Assembly: GCF_007655135.1 (NCBI RefSeq)
Contig: NC_045128.1
Coordinates: forward strand, 1-64,000
DNA: 64,000 nt
Direction: 5' to 3'
Source: Punica granatum
Lineage: Eukaryota > Streptophyta > Magnoliopsida > Myrtales > Lythraceae
The notes below the pieces were generated by a model. The model did not search any database. It saw only the letters and a list, made by a program, of their open reading frames with translations, and was not told the DNA's origin. The position numbers and the translations under genes were made by a program. Positions 46,092 through 58,738 of the stretch are shown one piece after another (the first letter of the stretch is position 1; each line of letters opens with the position of its first letter).

Positions 46092-47877
46092 AGGAGTTGT
46101 TAGAGAAAGGGTACGTGAGGGAGAGCTTGAGCCCATGCGCTGTTCCAGTAATACTTGTACCTAAGAAGGATGGGACGTGGAGAATGTGCGTTGATTGCCG
46201 AGCAATCAACAACATAACGGTAAAGTATCGTCATCCTATTCCTCGCTTAGATGATATGTTAGATGAGTTACATGGTTCTTGTGTATTTTCTAAAATTGAT
46301 TTAAAGAGTGGTTATCATCAGATTAGAATGAAAGAAGGAGATGAATGGAAAACTGCCTTTAAAACAAAATACGGTTTGTATGAATGGTTAGTTATGCCTT
46401 TTGGTTTGACTAATGCTCCAAGCACTTTTATGAGACTTATGAATCATGTTTTGCGTGCATTTATAGGTAGATTTGTGGTTGTCTACTTTGATGATATACT
46501 CGTTTATAGCAAAAACTTAGATGATCATAAGGTACATTTGAAATCTGTTTTAGATGTGTTTAGGAAGGAAAAGTTATTGGTGCATGAATCTCTTGGTGGA
46601 GGATTAATGGGACATTTGGGAATTGCAAAGACTTTAGCTATTTTGCAAGAACATTTCTATTGGCCACATATGAAAAGAGATGTTGAGAGAATTTGTGGTA
46701 GATGCATTACGTGTAGGCAAGGTAAATCCAGAGTGCAGCCTAACGGTTTGTATACTCCTTTACCAATTCCTAGTGAGCCTTGGATTGATATTTCAATGGA
46801 CTTTGTGTTAGGATTACCTAGGACTAAACGTGGGAGAGATTCAATTTTTGTGGTTGTGGATAGATTTTCTAAGATGGCACACTTTATTCCATGTCACAAA
46901 ACGGATTATGCCTCGCATGTTGCTGATTTGTTCTTTAGGGAGATTGTGAGGTTACATAGCATGCCTAGAACAATTGTTTCAGATAGAGATGCTAAGTTCT
47001 TGAGCTATTTTTGGAAGACTTTGTGGTGTAAGTTAGGTACTAAGCTGTTATTTTCTACTACTTGTCACCCACAAACTGATGGTCAAACGGAAGTAGTAAA
47101 TAGAACTTTGTCTACTTTGTTGAGGGCAATCATAAAAAAAACATTAAAACATGGGAAGAGTGTTTACCACATGTTGAGTTTGCTTATAACAGATCTGTTC
47201 ATTCCGCTACTAAATTTTCACCATTTGAAGTTGTTTATGGATTTAATCCTTTAACTCCATTGGATTTATCTCCTTTACCTTTGACTGAGCATGTTAATTT
47301 AGATGGCAAAAAGAAAGCTGAATTTGTCAAGCAGATTCATGAGAAAACAAGACTCAACATTGAGCGAAAAACGGAGCAGTATACAAAACACGCCAACAAG
47401 GGCCGTCATAAGCTGATTTTTGAACCCGGAGATTGGGTTTGGTTGCATATGAGGAAAGAGAGATTTCCGGCGCAAAGACGTTCCAAACTGCTTCCAAGAG
47501 GAGATGGACCTTTTGAAGTCCTGGAGCGCATCAATGACAATGCTTATAAACTAGACTTACCTGGTGAGTACAATGTAAGTGCTACTTTTAATGTTTCTGA
47601 TTTGCTTCATTTTGATGTAGGTGATGATTTGAGGACAAATCCTTTTCAAGAGGAGGGGAATGATGCAAATCGTAGCACGACTTCAAGGGATCCAGTTCAA
47701 GTTCCAATTGGACCGATTACGCGAGCACGAGCAAAGAAGTTTAAAGATGAACTCAACGGCCTGTTTCAAGAGGTTCGGGCTCAAGCAAATTCGTGGAGGC
47801 CCATTGGACATGAATCACGTGATCAACAAAAATCCATCAATTTGATTCAAGTTATAGAAGATTCTGGACAAAGCTAA
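46092..47877 (+). pseudogene. B3 RT-integrase lacking RNaseH
   Basis: RT ([24 protein letters not shown] box intact) ends at FRKEKL and is joined to the integrase zinc finger LVHESLGGG at AGTTATT, the same junction as in B2. The integrase core has D, D and E. Loss of one A in an A run near 47140 (8 A; B2 has 9) shifts the frame; the C-terminal part reads 47260-47877 and ends inside the 3' LTR (EDSGQS). Confidence 0.9.
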
Positions 47878-48468
47878 ATTCAGCAAGTGTTTGAGGAAGC
47901 TTCTAGAATAGTTGATGATCAACAGAAGATAACATCAGATTTGTTTGAAGTTTAAATCTCATAGAGATATTATAGGGGTATTTAGATTTTATATCTTTAT
48001 AGATTATGTCATATCTCTATCGATATTCTTGGTTTTAATTTCCTTATCTATAGGAGGAGATATGACCAGATTAGGATTACTTTATGTCTATATATATTCA
48101 TCTTAGTCAATTTTTAATAAAAGGAACATTCAGAAAATTGTGAGAGTATTCTCTTTGGTTCTTGAAGAACTAATCGAACTTATCGGAAGTTTCCGTGGCG
48201 TTCATCATCGACTTATCAAACGGCTTTCCACCACCGTTTGTGGCGTCTTCATCGACTTATCAAGCGGTTTTCCATTACCGTTTGTGGCGTCTTCCTATAT
48301 ACCGAGGTTCTTGTTTCGCATTAAACAACGGGTTGAGGTCAGTTATACCAAGGTTCTTGTTTTTGTCGTAAACAACGGGTCGAGGGTTCGTCAATCAAAT
48401 CTGATCGTGGAACGATCTTGGGTTCCTTTAGTTGTCGGGTCTCGTCATTCTTGGCGGGAATCGCATCA
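47661..48468 (+). repeat. B3 3' LTR
   Basis: 808 bp, complete, preceded by the polypurine tract AAGAGGAGGGGAA. Closest by eye to the B2 LTRs. Confidence 0.92.
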
Positions 48469-48836
48469 TCTTGCTCCATACAGGTAATGTCTCCAAAGTT
48501 TAATAGCGAACACCACAGCTGCCAATTCAAGATCATGCGTCGGGTAATTCTTTTCATGTGTCCTTAGTTGCCGAGATGCATAAGCCACTACTCTGCCGTT
48601 TTGCATTAATACGCAGCCTAAGCCTTGATGGGATGCATCACTGTATATCACAAACCCCTCATTAGTGGACGGAATAACAAGCATTGGGGCAGTGGTCAAT
48701 CTCTTCTTCAACTCCTGGAAAATTTGCTCACACTCATCTGTCCATTCAAACTTCACACTCCTCCGTGTTAACCGAGTCAGGGGAGCAGCAATAAGGGAGA
48801 ATCCTTCCACAAATCTTCGATAATAACCAGCTAATC
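48469..48836 (-). pseudogene. T2 RT end and RNaseH start (fragment)
   Basis: Minus-strand pol fragment between A2 and B3: [68 protein letters not shown]. Matches T1 19850-20207. Its continuation through the rest of RNaseH was deleted with the left end of B3. Confidence 0.9.
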
Positions 48837-49252
48837 TGACGAGGAGTCCCGCCTAAAGTGAGCCCATATTCTAGAAGACTTCGGCTGCTACTAGAGAAGA
48901 ATATTGCCATAGTACAATTTCTCTTAATTAGATATTGTTTCCTATATTAGCTTGAGTCAGGAGTCTGAAGTTTCCTATTTCAGATTATTTCCTTGTTCAA
49001 GTTTAGGAAAGTAATCTAGAGGAGTATAGGTGTCAGTTTCCTATTCTAGAGTCAATGGAGGTGTATTCCCTCTATATATAGGCTATTCACCTCATTGTAA
49101 GAAGGGGCAGAAAAACACCTTTTGTTGAATGATATTTTGAATTTGCCATAACTCTTTGTTTTCAGCATATTGCTATGGTTTAGCCGTGTTCTATTCCTTT
49201 CGAGTCTAAAATTCAGATTTAGGCTCGAGAAACCGTGAACCGCGCTGCGTTA
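48837..49252 (+). repeat. A2 5' LTR
   Basis: 416 bp. A 2-bp deletion (AAGTGAGCCC) and a mutated 3' tip (GCGTTA rather than GCGTCA) relative to the other A LTRs. TATA-like CTCTATATATAGG near 49070. Confidence 0.93.
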
Positions 49253-49287
49253 GTTGGTATCAGAGCAGGAGTTGCCTAAATCTGATC

Positions 49288-52200
49288 ATGGCGGACGAGG
49301 CAATTCACAACCACCCTAATGCCGAAGAGCAGGAGGTGGGCGCGATTCAAGCACTGGAGCAGAGGATCGAAAGGATGGAGCGGACTCTCGAGCGGAGGTT
49401 TGAGCAAAGACTGGACCAGAGGTTCGAGGAGCTACGTACCATGCTTGGTGCTCTAAACTTGCGTGCTGACCAGAATGCGGTAGACGGCGGTCAGGCACAG
49501 CGAGTTTTTCCTCGTGAGCCACCCGTTGTTCAACGTGTTCCCCGTAGGATCCAATATTATGAAGATTCAGATGAGGAGAGTGGAGTTGCATACGATCGAT
49601 TTGTTCATCCACGAAGGAATCAAAGAAATCGCCAAGATGCTGGAGACTTTCGTTTGAAGGCCGATATTCCCGTTTTCAACGGATGCTTAAACATCGAGGA
49701 ATTCTTGGATTGGCTTTCAGAAGTCGACCGGTTCTTCGAATGCGCGGAGGCTCCCGAGGAGAAGCGCGTGAAGCTGGTGGCATACCGATTGAAGGGAGGA
49801 GCATCTGCTTGGTGGGATCGTGTGCAAGAGAACCGAGGACGTGTAGGGAAGCAGCCCATCCAAACATGGGAACGCATGAGGCGAATGTTGAGGGCTAGAT
49901 TTCTTCCTCCAGATTATGAGCAATATTTGTTCATGAAATACCAGAGGTGTGTGCAAGGGTCGAGGTCCGTCCATGATTACACAGCGGAATTCCTAAGGTT
50001 GGCGGAGCGTAATGCTCTAAACGAGTCAGAGAGCCAACAAGTTGCCCGGTATATGGAAGGTTTAAAGCCAACTATTCGGGACAAGATTGGCGTGCAGATG
50101 GTAGCAACGGTGGATGATGCTCGAAGCTTAGCTCTCAAGGCTGAGATGATGACGCAAGACAGGGGAAATTCATACCGCAGGAATTATGCAGAATCATCAC
50201 AAGTCTCTGCAGAAAGAAGCCAAGCTACTAAACAACCCGGATTAAACAAGCAAGGTCAAGGAAATTTCGATAAATCAGCTGGCAAAAAGTTGGTCACCGA
50301 GACTGGAGCTTTAAGGAACCAAAATTCTCTTGCCATGCAATTCACAGCAAAGTGCTTCAAGTGCAACCAGCCGGGTCATCGATCGAGTGATTGTCCTCGG
50401 CGAAAGGCTATCGCTTTGGTGGAGCATGAGGAAGATGTTGAAGATGTGTTTTGCGATCATGAGGAAGAGGAAGAGGAAGATGAAGAATACAGCGGTGATG
50501 ATGATTATGAGCAGACATACATGGTTCGGAAGTTGATGCTCGCACCTAAGCAAGAAGACCAATCCCAGAGAAACAAGCTATTTCGCACTAGGTGCAACAT
50601 TCATTCACGCACTTTCAACTTGATTATTGACAGCGGAAGTCAAGAGAATATCATAGGAAGAGCTGTGGTTGAGAAGCTAGAGTTGCCAGTTGAGAAGCAC
50701 CCAAATCCTTATTCGATTGGCTGGATAAAGTCAGTGGGTGATATCCGAGTGACCGAACGATGCAAGGTTCCTTTCTCCATTGGCAAATATCGAGAGGAGG
50801 TGTACTGCGACGTTGTGGATATGGAAGCTTGCCACCTATTATTTGGAAGACCTTGGCAGTATGACACTGATGCAAAACACCATGGCAAAGAGAATGTGTA
50901 TCGGCTCGTAAAGGAAGGAGTACGCTACACCCTAGTACCCTTATCAGAGAAACCTAAGCCCAAAGCTGTCCCGAAAGTGGAGGGTAAAGCGTTTTTGATA
51001 GAGACTCATTCGGAGCGGGAGATTGAAGCTGATTTTAAAGAGTCAAAGGAATTGCATGTGCTGATTGTGAAGGATTTACCATTGCAGAAGGAAATCGTGG
51101 AGGTGCCAGAGGAAGTGAAGCCCCTACTTGCAGAATTTGAAGAGATCATTCCTGAGGAGTTGCCAGATGAGTTGCCTCCAATGAGAGATATTCAGCACCA
51201 AATCGACTTGATGCCTGGAGCAAGCTTACCTAATCTGCCCCATTATCGCATGAGTCCACACGAGAGTGCAATACTCCAGGAGAAAGTAGAGGAACTGCTA
51301 AGAAAAGGTCATATTCGAGAGAGTTTGAGTCCATGTGCCGTGCCTGCATTATTGACTCCGAAGAAAGATGGGAGCTGGCGTATGTGTGTCGATAGCAGGG
51401 CCATTAACAAGATTACGGTGGGATACAAGTTTCCCATTCCAAGGCTTGATGATATGCTGGATCAATTACACGGGGCGGTGGTGTTCTCCAAGATTGACCT
51501 TCGGAGTGGATACCACCAGATTCGAATTCGTCCAGGAGATGAGTGGAAGACTACATTTAAAACTAGAGATGGGCTTTATGAGTGGTTGGTAATGCCATTC
51601 GGGTTGTCAAATGCTCCCAGTACGTTTATGCGATTGATGAATCAGGTACTCAAACCTTTTTTTGGCCGGTTTGTAGTTGTCTACTTCGATGATATTTTGA
51701 TATATAGCAGATCGACCAATGACCACCTCATGCATCTATGTGAGGTATTGACTGTGCTGCGGAAGAATAAGTTGATTATCAATCTTAAGAAGTGTAATTT
51801 TATGACGTCGCGCTTGTTGTTCCTTGGGTATATAGTAAGATCAGAAGGCATTCGGGTTGATGATGAGAAGGTCAGTGCAATTATAGATTGGCCTACTCCA
51901 AAAACGGTTGGAGAAATAAGAAGTTTCCATGGCCTAGCTACATTCTATAGACGGTTTATACGTGACTTCAGCACGATCATGGCCCCAATCACCGAATGCT
52001 TGAAGAAAGGGAGGTTTAATTGGGGAGAAGAAGCAGAAGCTAGTTTCGCATTGATCAAGGAGAAGTTATGCTCAGCTCCAGTTCTAGCCTTGCCATGTTT
52101 TGAGAAACTATTTGAGGTGGAATGCGATGCGAGTGGTGTTGGCATTGGAGCTGTTCTATCACAAGGGAAACGGCCAGTCTCATATTTTAGTGAAAAGCTT

Positions 52201-53796
52201 AGCGATGCCCGTCGGAGCTGGTCAACCTATGACAAGGAATTCTATGTTGTTTTCCGTGCGTTGAAGCATTGGGAGCATTATCTTATAGGCAAGGAGTTCA
52301 TTTTGTACTCTGATCACCAAGCATTGAAGTATTTGAATAGTCAGAAGCGGATCAGCAGTAACATGCATGCTCGGTGGACTACGTTTCTTCAAAAGTTTCC
52401 TTTTAAACTAGTGCACAAATCAGGTGTGCAAAACAAGGTTGCCGATGCATTAAGCAGGCGTGCAGCACTGCTGACAATGTTGAGAAGCGAACTTATCGGG
52501 TTCGAAAAATTGAAGGAGCAGTACGCGGATGATGAGGATTTTACCGAAGCTTGGTCCAAGGTGCAAAATCGCCAAGCGGCTGGAGAGTTTCACAACCATG
52601 CGGGATTTCTGATGAGAGGTAACCAGCTTTGCATTCCTCGTTCATCCCTCCGAGAGAAACTGATTAGGGATTTACATGGTGGAGGACTAGCTGCACATCT
52701 TGGACGTGACAAGACCGTAGCTGCTGTTTCGGAGAGGTTTTATTGGCCTAAATTGCGTCGTGATGTGGAGAAGTTCGTGCGGAGGTGCCATACGTGTCAG
52801 ACTTCTAAAGGACAGAAGCAAAACACCGGTCTCTATCTACCGTTGCAGGTACCTGAGGATATATGGGAGGATTTGTCAATGGATTTCATATTGGGGTTGC
52901 CTCGTACTCAAAGGGGTATGGATTCGATCTTTGTTATTGTGGATAGATTCTCGAAGATGGCACACTTCATACCATGCTGAAAAACTACAGATGCTTCAAG
53001 TGTGGCTCGATTGTTTTTCAAAGAGGTGGTTCGTTTGCACGGTGTTCCTAAGCCCATCGTTTCAGATCGAGACACCAGGTTCCTTAGCCATTTTTGGCTT
53101 ACCTTATGGAAAATGTTCGATGCTTCATTAAAGTTCAGTAGCACAGCTCACCCACAGACAGATGGTCAAACGGAATCGATGAATAGGACCTTGGCAAATA
53201 TGGTTCGTAGCATTTGTGGAGAAAAACCGAAGCAATGGGATTTCGCTCTTGCTCAAGTCGAATTTGCCTACAATAGTGCCGTTCATAGTGCTACTGGGAG
53301 GTCTCCATTCTCCATAGTTTATCAAAAGGTTCCAAGGCATGCTATCGATTTGATCAAGCCACCAAAGACCTACAAAGGCAATGCTCCAGCTGAAAGCACG
53401 GCAAAGGAGGTGCAATCAATGCAGCAACAAGTTCATCAAAAGCTGGAAGCTACAAATGTGAAGTATAAGAAGGCCGCCGACAAGCATCGCAAAGAGCGAC
53501 TCTTTTCAGAAGGGGATGTGGTGATGGTGTTTCTTCGGAAAGAAAGATTTCCAGTTGGAAGTTATAACAAGCTGAAGCCGAAGAAGTATGGTCCATACAA
53601 GGTGTTGACAAAGATAAATGACAATGCGTATGTCATAGATCTTCCCGAGTCCATGGGTATTTCACGCACATTCAATGTGGTGGACATTTACCCCTACTAT
53701 GATTCGAAGGAGCCATTATATCCTGAGTTCAGCACAAGCTCGAGGCCGAGCTTTCCACAAGTGGGGGAGACTGACGAGGAGTCCCGCCTAAAGTGA
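49288..53796 (+). pseudogene. A2 gag-pol polyprotein, one internal stop
   Basis: A single frame of about 1502 codons broken only by TGA at 52978 (A1 has CGA, Arg). Order by residue: coiled-coil-like start (20-60), capsid (130-290), CCHC knuckle [14 protein letters not shown] (~355), acidic tract (~385-400), protease [10 protein letters not shown] (~447), RT (~680-860, YFDD box ~798), RNaseH ([13 protein letters not shown] ~944, [15 protein letters not shown]), integrase zinc finger ([11 protein letters not shown] ... CHTCQ ~1128-1170), catalytic core (SMDFILGLP ~1197, SDRDTRF ~1258, QTESMNRT ~1294). The stop falls between the first and second catalytic Asp. The end lies 8 codons inside the 3' LTR. 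I see no chromodomain. Confidence 0.93.
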
Positions 53797-54189
53797 CAGC
53801 CCATATTCTAGAAGACTTCGGCTGCTACTAGAGAAGAATATTGCCATAGTACAATTTCTCTTAATTAGATATTGTTTCCTATATTAGCTTGAGTCAGGAG
53901 TCTGAAGTTTCCTATTTCAGATTATTTCCTTGTTCAATTTTAGGAAAGTAATCTAGAGGAGTATAGGTGTCAATTTCCTATTCTAGAGTCAATGGAGGTG
54001 TATTCCCTCTATATATAGGCTATTCACCTCATTGTAAGAGGGGGCAGAAAAACACATTTTGTTGAATGATATTTTGAGTTTGCCATAACTCTTTGTTTTC
54101 AGCATATTGCTAGGGTTTAGCCGTGTTCTATTCCCTTCGAGTCTAAAATTCAAATTTAGGCTCGTGGAACCGTGATCCGCGCTGCGTCA
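53772..54189 (+). repeat. A2 3' LTR
   Basis: 418 bp, TGACG...CGTCA, preceded by GTGGGGGAGAC. Confidence 0.93.
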
Positions 54190-54646
54190 TAATCCTAGGA
54201 AACTCCTCACCTCTGTTACACTTGTAGGACGATTCCAATTCAAAATAGCTTCAATCTTCGTGGGGTCCACTAATACACCATCACCTGAAATCACATGCCC
54301 GAGGAATCCCACTCGATCTAACCAAAACTCACATTTGCTAAACTTAGCATAAAGTTTTCTTTCTCTCAAAATCTGCAACACTACTCGGAGATGTTCTTCA
54401 TGCTCATTCCGGTTCCTCGAGTATACCAGTGTATCATCGATGAAAACCACCACAAACTGATCAAGATATGGCTGGAAGACTCTTCTCATTAAATCCATAA
54501 AAGCTGCTGGAGCATTTGTTAACCCGAAAGGCATCACAAGGAATTCATAATGTCCATATCGAGTGCGAAAAGCAGTCTTGGGCAAATCAGAGTCCTTGAT
54601 CTTCAGCTGGTGGTATCCCGATCTAAGATCGATCTTCGAGAAGACG
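54190..54646 (-). pseudogene. T2 RT fragment between D and A2
   Basis: Minus-strand [56 protein letters not shown], to TEVRSFLGL at the A2 insertion. Catalytic Asp pair intact. The N-terminal part of RT continues beyond D at 62228. Confidence 0.9.
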
Positions 54647-55434
54647 TGATACGACTCGGAGTCAAACCGACGAGCTTAGGTCGGAAGGACTTCGTGATGA
54701 GGATCGTGGGCACGATGATGGGGCTGAAGCACACGAGCTCGGAAGTGGGATTCGTGAAGAGGGAGCTGATGCACAAGATCTCGGAGGCTTACATGTTTCG
54801 AGTGGACCAATCACACGAGCGAAGGCAAGACAAATCCAGCAAGCTGTGGAGAGCTCATTTGCAGGTTTCTTGGGCCAAGAGGAGACTAATTCGAATTGGT
54901 CTCTAAAGGGCCTTACCCAATTAACTTGTCTTGAGATGGTCAATAGCCCATCTAAGATTAGAGTGGACGCATAAGGAAAGCCAAGAGATGCTGAATAAGG
55001 AATAAAAAGACTGCCAAATATTCTAGGGGGGCCTTTATTTAGTTTCCTCTATTAATTCCGGTTTTAGGAAACTAAAGATATTCCAGTTGCCAAGTTTATT
55101 AGTTTCCAGATTCTCCTAGGCTTATATAAAGGAGGCTGAATAGCTGATTAGAGGCACTTCAGACGACACTGGTGAGAATTTTCCTCTATGTTGTTCTTCG
55201 GCAACCTTCCGTGATTGTAAGCATGGATGCTTGTAATTCTCGGCTATTTATAATATTGGTTCTTGGTTTTCTATAACCATCGGGTCAATATTCCATTCCT
55301 TTATAATATTGGTTCTTGGTTTTCTATAACCATCGGGTCAGTATTCCATCCCTCTTAATCTCTATTGGCGATTCGGGTTCGATTTCCAGTCTTTGTTGTC
55401 GGGTCTTGCGGCAGGTCTTGTGGGGTTCGCATCA
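54647..55434 (+). repeat. D 5' LTR
   Basis: 788 bp. TATA-like CTTATATAAAGG at 55121-55132. Contains a 53-bp tandem duplication (55248-55300 and 55301-55353) that is single-copy in the 3' LTR. Its first 330 bp duplicate the pol C-terminal coding sequence. Confidence 0.94.
55121..55132 (+). promoter_or_regulatory. TATA-like element of the D LTR
   Basis: CTTATATAAAGG, the best core-promoter match in the LTR; also present in the 3' LTR near 61962. Transcription would start about 30 bp downstream (inferred). Confidence 0.6.
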
Positions 55435-55910
55435 TTTGGTATCAGAGCCTAAATGCCAAATCGAGGTTTCATCTATCCTTGTTCTTTTTTTTCTTCATTC
55501 TAGAATCTTTAGATATAGCTTTCATTTCTATCCTTTCCATTAATCTTGTCTGATTTGATCTTAGCTGTCTAAATCGTCAAAAAAAAAACAAGAAGAAAGA
55601 AAAAGTGCAAAAAAAAAAGGAAAAAAGAAAAGAAGAAAGAAAAAGTGCAAAAAAAGAAAAAAAAGTGAAAAAAGGAGGTATCATTGGGTGTTGTTCGTAG
55701 CACCATTTGCTGTCTTCGTGGGCGAAGAATTTATTGCACAATTTGTTGTCTTTGTGTTCTAATCGTCTTGGCGTTAAGTTGACTTGTCATAGTAGCTCGT
55801 CCGTACTCAGTGTCTTCTATCAATCCATAAATTACGTCGTTGGGTCAGATTGTGTCATATCATTTTCTTTGGATCTAATATTATAAGTTGTTCGGGTTGA
55901 ACTCGTTTTC
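55435..55910 (+). other. D primer-binding site and first part of leader
   Basis: TTTGGTATCAGAGCC at 55435-55449, then no gene. An A-rich block (about 55575-55680) repeats AGAAGAAAGAAAAAGTGC-type motifs. Confidence 0.8.
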
Positions 55911-56718
55911 TGATGCGATTCCCGCCAAGAATGACGAGACCCGACAACTAAAGGAACCCAAGATCGTTCCACGATCAGATTTGATTGACGAACCCTCGAC
56001 CCGTTGTTTACTACAAAAACAAGAACCTTGGTATAACTGACCTCAACCCGTTGTTTAATGCGAAACAAGAACCTCGGTATATAGGAAGACGCCACAAACG
56101 GTGATGGAAAGCCGCTTGATAAGTCGATGAAGACGCCACAAACGGTGGTGGAAAGCCGTTTGATAAGTCGATGATGAACGCCACGGAAACTTCCGATAAG
56201 TTCGATTAGTTCTTCAAGAACCAAAGAGAATACTCTCACAATTTTCTGAATGTTCCTCCCATTAAAAATTGACTAAGATGAATATATATAGACAGAAAGT
56301 AATCCTAATCTGGCCATATCTCCTCCTAAAGATAAAGAAATTAAAATCTAGATTATCGATAGAGATATGACATAATCTATAAAGATATGAAATCTAAATA
56401 CCCCTAGAATATCTCTATGAGATTTAAACTTTAAACAAATCTGATGATATCTTCTGTTGATCATCAACTATTCTAGAAGCTTCCTCAAACACTTGCTGAA
56501 TTTAGCCTTGTCCGGAATCTTCTATAACTTGAATCAAATTGATGGATTTTTGTTGATCACGTGATTCATGTCCAATGGGCCTCCACGAATTTGCTTGAGC
56601 CCGAACCTCTTGAATTAGGCCGTTGAGTTCATCTTTAAACTTCTTTGCTTGTGCTCGCGTAATCGATCCAATTGGAACTTGAACTGGATCCCTTGAAGTC
56701 GTGCTACGATTTGCATCA
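55911..56718 (-). mobile_element. B4: solo family-B LTR in the D leader
   Basis: 808 bp, minus orientation, complete termini. TTTTC duplication at 55906-55910 and 56719-56723. No internal region, so it is what remains after recombination between the two LTRs of an inserted B element. It shares the TCTTTAGGAGG and ATGGGAGGAAC variants with B1. Confidence 0.95.
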
Positions 56719-56917
56719 TTTTCCGCCTTGCGATCGGATTGATTAGTTGCCCTAGAACTTTGAAGAGGAAATTAAGAGAGGAAAAAGGCAAGAGTGTGTG
56801 AGAACATCAGAGGATAAAAGCCTATTTTGAGTGAAAACACGAGTGTTTTGAGTGGCATCTTGCTGAGTGTAAACACGTGAGGGAGCGCGTGAGGATCCTA
56901 TAATTGCATATTTTATC

Positions 56918-58738
56918 ATGTCAAAGGAAAATAGTGGAGATGACAGAGGACCTGATTTGAACATGACGTTACGAGCCATGCAACAACAGTTTGAGCGCAT
57001 GAACATGGTTTTCGATGAATTCCGAGAAAGGTTGGATAGGCAAGACGAACGGTTGGAACGGCTTCAACCTGCGCCCGTGCCACGGATTAGGAGACCCCAC
57101 CGACAACCATCCGTTGATACTCTTGATGAAGAAGCATATGATGAAGAAGAGGAAGTGGCCTCTGATGCCACTTGGGGGAGAGGTAGAGGAAGAGGAGGCA
57201 GACCAAGGCATTTCGTTCGTAGGGAGCACCGGAGGAGAGACGCCGTGGACCATAACATAGGTTCGATTAAGCTGATCATACCTCCATTCCAAGGTAAAAA
57301 CGACCCCGATGTTTACATTGAATGGGAGAGCAAGGTTGAGCTTGTGTTTGATTGTCATAATTATTCAGAGGAAAAGAAAGTTAAATTGGCTGCAGTTGCT
57401 TTCACCGATTATGCCATTGTTTGGTGGGACCAATTAACTGTGAGTAGACGCAGGAATCGTGAGCCTCGTATTGATACTTGGGAGGAAATGAAAGCAGTAA
57501 TGAGAAGAAGGTTTGTTCCTGCCCATTATTATCGGGACTTGCACTTGAAGTTGCAAAGTCTGAAGCAAGGTTCCAAGTCGGTGGAGGATTATTACAAGGA
57601 GATGGAAATAGCCATGATACGTGCTAATGTTGAGGAGGACCGAGAAGCAACCATGGCTCGATTCATCTGTGGCATTAATCGGGAGATTGCCAATGTAGTT
57701 GAGCTGCAACATTACGTGGAGATTGACGACGTGGTACACATGGTCATGAAGGTTGAGAGGCAGCTCAAGAGAGGGGGTCGAACATCTTCAAAGGTAGAAG
57801 CTTCTGGTTCAGGGTCTTGGAGATCGAAGTGGGGTTCTTCTACGAAACCGGACGAGAAGACTGATTATAAGCCAAAGGGAGACACCTACAAGACCCAAGC
57901 CAACAACAAGGATAAGGGTAAAACTTTTTCTGAACCTCAAAGAAATCGTGATATCAAATGTTTTCGTTGTTTGGGCTCAGGTCACATTGCTTCCCAATGT
58001 CCAAACAAGCGGACCATGATTATGATGGAGAGTGGGGATATCGAGACTGAAGAAGAAGAAGATAGTGATTCCATGCATCCACTCGAAGATGCTAGTGACG
58101 TCAAGCATGCGGTTGAAGGTCAAGCCTTAGTTATCATGCGAGCCCTACATGTTCAAGTTAGAGAGGATGGTGATGAGGTGCAAAGGGAGAATATCTTCTA
58201 CGCTCGTTGCCATGTGAAGGATCGTGTGTGTGGGTTGATTATTGACGGAGGAAGTTGCGTGAATGTGGCCAGCAAGTTGATGGTAGACAAGCTCGGTTTG
58301 CATACCCAAAGACATCCCAAGCCGTACAAACTCCAGTGGCTGAATGAATGCGGTGAAGTGAAGGTAAATAAACAGGTTCTTGTGTCCTTTTGTATTGGAA
58401 AGTACCGGGATGAGGTTCTTTGTGATGTTGTACCAATGAGTGCTAGCCATATGTTGCTCGGGAGACCATGGCAGTTCGACAGGAGAGTGATACATGATGG
58501 GTATAGGAACCGATATTCATTTGTAAAGGATGGGAAGGAAGTAACACTTGCACCCTTGACACCGACTCAAGTGTTTGAGGATCAGATTCGAATTAAAAGG
58601 TCTCTTAGTAAGAAGAGTGAAAAAGTGGCTGAAAAACAAAAAGAGAAAAAGAGTGATCTTGAGAGAAAAGAAAGTGGAGAGAATGTGAAAAACAAGAGTG
58701 AAAAGATGGAGAGTTCAGAAAAAAGGAGAGGAAATTGA
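56918..58738 (+). CDS. D gag-protease
   Basis: 606 residues from ATG at 56918. An N-terminal coiled-coil-like, charged region is followed by an Arg/Gly-rich stretch ([12 protein letters not shown], ~88-100) and capsid ([39 protein letters not shown]). A CCHC knuckle is at ~348 ([14 protein letters not shown]), then an acidic stretch and protease [10 protein letters not shown] at ~440. It ends in a Lys/Glu-rich linker and stops at 58736. In B3 the same linker reads on into RT, whereas here pol is in the -1 frame. Packaging (gag) and polyprotein cleavage (protease) are the family roles. Confidence 0.92.
   Translation: MSKENSGDDRGPDLNMTLRAMQQQFERMNMVFDEFRERLDRQDERLERLQPAPVPRIRRPHRQPSVDTLDEEAYDEEEEVASDATWGRGRGRGGRPRHFVRREHRRRDAVDHNIGSIKLIIPPFQGKNDPDVYIEWESKVELVFDCHNYSEEKKVKLAAVAFTDYAIVWWDQLTVSRRRNREPRIDTWEEMKAVMRRRFVPAHYYRDLHLKLQSLKQGSKSVEDYYKEMEIAMIRANVEEDREATMARFICGINREIANVVELQHYVEIDDVVHMVMKVERQLKRGGRTSSKVEASGSGSWRSKWGSSTKPDEKTDYKPKGDTYKTQANNKDKGKTFSEPQRNRDIKCFRCLGSGHIASQCPNKRTMIMMESGDIETEEEEDSDSMHPLEDASDVKHAVEGQALVIMRALHVQVREDGDEVQRENIFYARCHVKDRVCGLIIDGGSCVNVASKLMVDKLGLHTQRHPKPYKLQWLNECGEVKVNKQVLVSFCIGKYRDEVLCDVVPMSASHMLLGRPWQFDRRVIHDGYRNRYSFVKDGKEVTLAPLTPTQVFEDQIRIKRSLSKKSEKVAEKQKEKKSDLERKESGENVKNKSEKMESSEKRRGN

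Larger units (their letters stand above)
42763..48468 (+). mobile_element. B3: rearranged CRM-like element, plus strand, 5'-truncated, nested in T2
   Basis: Truncated 5' LTR (42763-43349), PBS, A-rich leader, scrambled gag-pol, complete 3' LTR (47661-48468). On the left the junction lies at GAATTC (42757-42762), where about 305 bp of T2 (equivalent to T1 19539-19843) and the first 220 bp or so of the LTR are missing. On the right the LTR ends precisely and T2 resumes with TCTTGCTCC. No target duplication survives because the left side is deleted. Confidence 0.9.
48837..54189 (+). mobile_element. A2: nearly intact Ty3/gypsy element with 416/418-bp LTRs, nested in T2
   Basis: 5' LTR 48837-49252, PBS 49255-49266, gag-pol 49288-53796, polypurine tract 53761-53771, 3' LTR 53772-54189. 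TAATC at 48832-48836 and 54190-54194. Same target position and duplication as A1 in T1, so A1 and A2 are copies made by duplication of the host locus rather than two insertions. Confidence 0.95.

Noticed and set aside
48837..54189. A2 as an independent second insertion at a hotspot
   Set aside because: Same base position and duplication as A1 in two tandem Tekay copies that also share an integrase mutation; duplication is simpler.
55560..55680. Poly(A) tail of a LINE or processed pseudogene
   Set aside because: It lies between the PBS and gag of element D, is repetitive rather than a pure A tail, and has a counterpart in the B leader.
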